A model generated the notes under the pieces. It was not told the origin of the DNA. It ran no database searches and worked only from the letters and a program-made list of their open reading frames with translations. This document shows positions 6,903 to 8,108 of a DNA stretch of 8,108 nt, in pieces; position 1 is the first letter of the stretch; every line of letters starts with the position of its first letter. The DNA comes from Pseudomonadota bacterium. GTDB lineage: Bacteria > Pseudomonadota > Alphaproteobacteria > Rhizobiales > Rhizobiaceae. Made by a program: the position numbers and the translations under genes. The DNA lies in the NCBI GenBank assembly GCA_023387775.1, contig JAEWHN010000007.1, positions 1-8,108 of the forward strand, in the 5' to 3' direction.

Positions 6903-8108
6903 ATGAGCAACTGGACCCTCTCCTTCGAACCGCTGCTTGGCTGGCAGTTGCTGGCCCTCATACTGGTGCCGCTCGCCATCCTCACCCTGGCCGGCCTGTT
7001 TTTCCGCCGGCGCGGCTCGCTCCTGCGGCTGGCGGCACTGGCGGCACTTGCCGCCGTCCTGTTCAACCCGGTGCTTCTGGACGAGGACCGCGAGCCGCTG
7101 CAAAGCGTCGTGGCCCTGGTGGTCGACCGCAGCCCCAGCCAGGACATCGGCAACCGCGCCGCCCAGACTGACCAGGCCCTGTCTGCGCTCAAGGAAAGGC
7201 TCGCCCGCTTCAAGCAGTTCGAGGTCCGCGTGGTCGAGGCCGGCAAGGCCGACGCCGCCGACGAGCGCACCGAAACCCGCCTGTTCTCCGCCCTCGACGG
7301 AGCGTTCCGCGATGTGCCGCCCTCGCGCATCGGCGGCGCCATCATGATCACCGACGGCCAGGTGCATGACATGCCGCCCGGCGTGCCGGGCATCCATGCG
7401 CCGCTTCACGCGCTGATCACCGGCGAGGAAGGCGAGAAAGATCGCCGCATCCGTTTCGAGAAGTCGCCGCGCTTCGGCATCGTCGGCAAGGCGCTCGACA
7501 TGAGCTATCGCGTCATCGCCACCGGCGGCGAGAAAGGCGATGTGAACGTGCGCGTTTCCATCAACGGGCAGCAGGTCTCCGTCGAGCGCGCGACCATCGG
7601 CCGGGAAATGCCGCTGCGCATCACCGTGCCGGCTGCCGGCCGCAACATTGTCGAGGTCGCCGTCGACCGCGAGGAAGGCGAGATCACCGACATCAACAAC
7701 CGCGCCGTCGCGTTGGTCGACGGCATCCGCGAGAACCTGCGCGTGCTGCTGGTCTCGGGCGAGCCGCATGCCGGCGAGCGCACCTGGCGCAACCTGCTCA
7801 AGTCCGACGCCTCGGTCGACCTCGTGCACTTCACCATCCTGCGTCCGCCCGAAAAGCAGGATGGCACGCCCATCAACGAGCTGTCGCTGATCGCCTTCCC
7901 GACGCGCGAACTGTTCGTGGAGAAGATCAACGAGTTCGACCTCATCATCTTCGACCGCTACCAGCACCGCGACGTGCTGCCGATCCTCTATTACGACTAC
8001 ATCGCCGAATATGTCGAAAAGGGCGGCGCGCTGCTCGTCGCCGCCGGTCCCGAATATGCCGGCAACCAGTCGATCGCGCGCACGCCGCTGATGCCGGCGC
8101 TCCCCGGC
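6903..8108 (+). CDS. Membrane protein with vWA-like and glutamine-amidotransferase-like regions, 3' end cut by the window edge
   Basis: The first 402 codons are visible, and no stop is reached. Two hydrophobic segments at about 13-34 and 39-56 are joined by a basic FFRRRGS turn. Next comes a vWA-like core with an intact DxSxS (D75, S77, S79 in VVDRSPSQ) and MITDGQ at 148-153, the usual place of a further metal ligand. A beta-rich region spans about 185-275. From about 279 the pattern VLLVSGEP, DLIIFDRY and YVEKGGALLVAAGPEYAG resembles the class I glutamine amidotransferase fold, but no cysteine occupies the nucleophile position, so amidotransferase activity is unlikely. Relatives I recall are close to 700 residues and end in another membrane helix; this cannot be checked here. 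It starts 1 nt after the preceding stop, with GGGG 7 nt upstream, and belongs to the same operon. Topology suggests that most of it is periplasmic. Confidence 0.88.
   Translation, partial: MSNWTLSFEPLLGWQLLALILVPLAILTLAGLFFRRRGSLLRLAALAALAAVLFNPVLLDEDREPLQSVVALVVDRSPSQDIGNRAAQTDQALSALKERLARFKQFEVRVVEAGKADAADERTETRLFSALDGAFRDVPPSRIGGAIMITDGQVHDMPPGVPGIHAPLHALITGEEGEKDRRIRFEKSPRFGIVGKALDMSYRVIATGGEKGDVNVRVSINGQQVSVERATIGREMPLRITVPAAGRNIVEVAVDREEGEITDINNRAVALVDGIRENLRVLLVSGEPHAGERTWRNLLKSDASVDLVHFTILRPPEKQDGTPINELSLIAFPTRELFVEKINEFDLIIFDRYQHRDVLPILYYDYIAEYVEKGGALLVAAGPEYAGNQSIARTPLMPALPG

Noticed and set aside
4046..7393. Minus-strand open frame of 1115 codons opposite the DUF58/DUF4159/vWA-GATase genes
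   Set aside because: Its translation is low-complexity (rich in R, G, A, H, Q) with no recognisable domain. It is antisense to three genes with clear family motifs and overlapping starts and stops. Long antisense frames are expected where codons mostly end in G or C.
6825..7967. Minus-strand open frame of 380 codons opposite the last two genes
   Set aside because: Same antisense G+C artefact; the plus-strand reading has membrane helices, DxSxS and a GATase-like pattern.

Overview
The window reads as an ordinary chromosomal segment of a high-G+C alphaproteobacterium, most likely Hyphomicrobiales (Rhizobiales; Mesorhizobium- or Aminobacter-like). The reasons are strongly G/C-ending codons in every real gene, the protein families present (DUF1285, the short DUF58 form, the BatA-type/DUF4159 protein) and a promoter-like sequence resembling the rhizobial form. 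This is inferred by recognition; no database search was possible. I see no RNA gene, insertion sequence, CRISPR array, phage gene or long repeat. Genes fill almost the whole window. The only real gap is the divergent promoter region at about 2012-2148, which is visibly richer in A+T than its surroundings.

Left arm (minus strand, 2011 down to 1): DUF1285 protein -> CoA-pyrophosphatase-type Nudix hydrolase -> CCA-adding tRNA nucleotidyltransferase, which runs off the left edge. The spacing is 3 nt and then a 4-base ATGA overlap, so these are probably one transcript: an uncharacterised protein, a nucleotide/CoA housekeeping enzyme and a tRNA 3'-end maturation/repair enzyme.

Right arm (plus strand, 2149 to beyond 8108): MoxR-family AAA+ ATPase -> DUF58 protein -> 944-aa membrane protein with a BatA-type N-terminus and a C-terminal DUF4159 domain -> a second membrane protein with a vWA-like and a glutamine-amidotransferase-like region, cut by the right edge. 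Junctions are TGATG (1-base overlap), ATGA (4-base overlap) and a 1-nt gap, so translation is probably coupled. MoxR ATPases are known to work as chaperone-like partners of vWA proteins encoded beside them. Here the ATPase and DUF58 protein look cytoplasmic. Positive-inside reading places most of the two membrane proteins in the periplasm.

This MoxR/DUF58/DUF4159/GATase-like module is the candidate 'poorly described system' of the window. It is a conserved type of cluster rather than a new one, but its substrate and function are not established to my knowledge. Points worth attention are the uneven retention of metal-site (MIDAS) residues, three similar GATase-like segments without a nucleophile cysteine, and an internal signal-peptide-like segment in the 944-aa protein.
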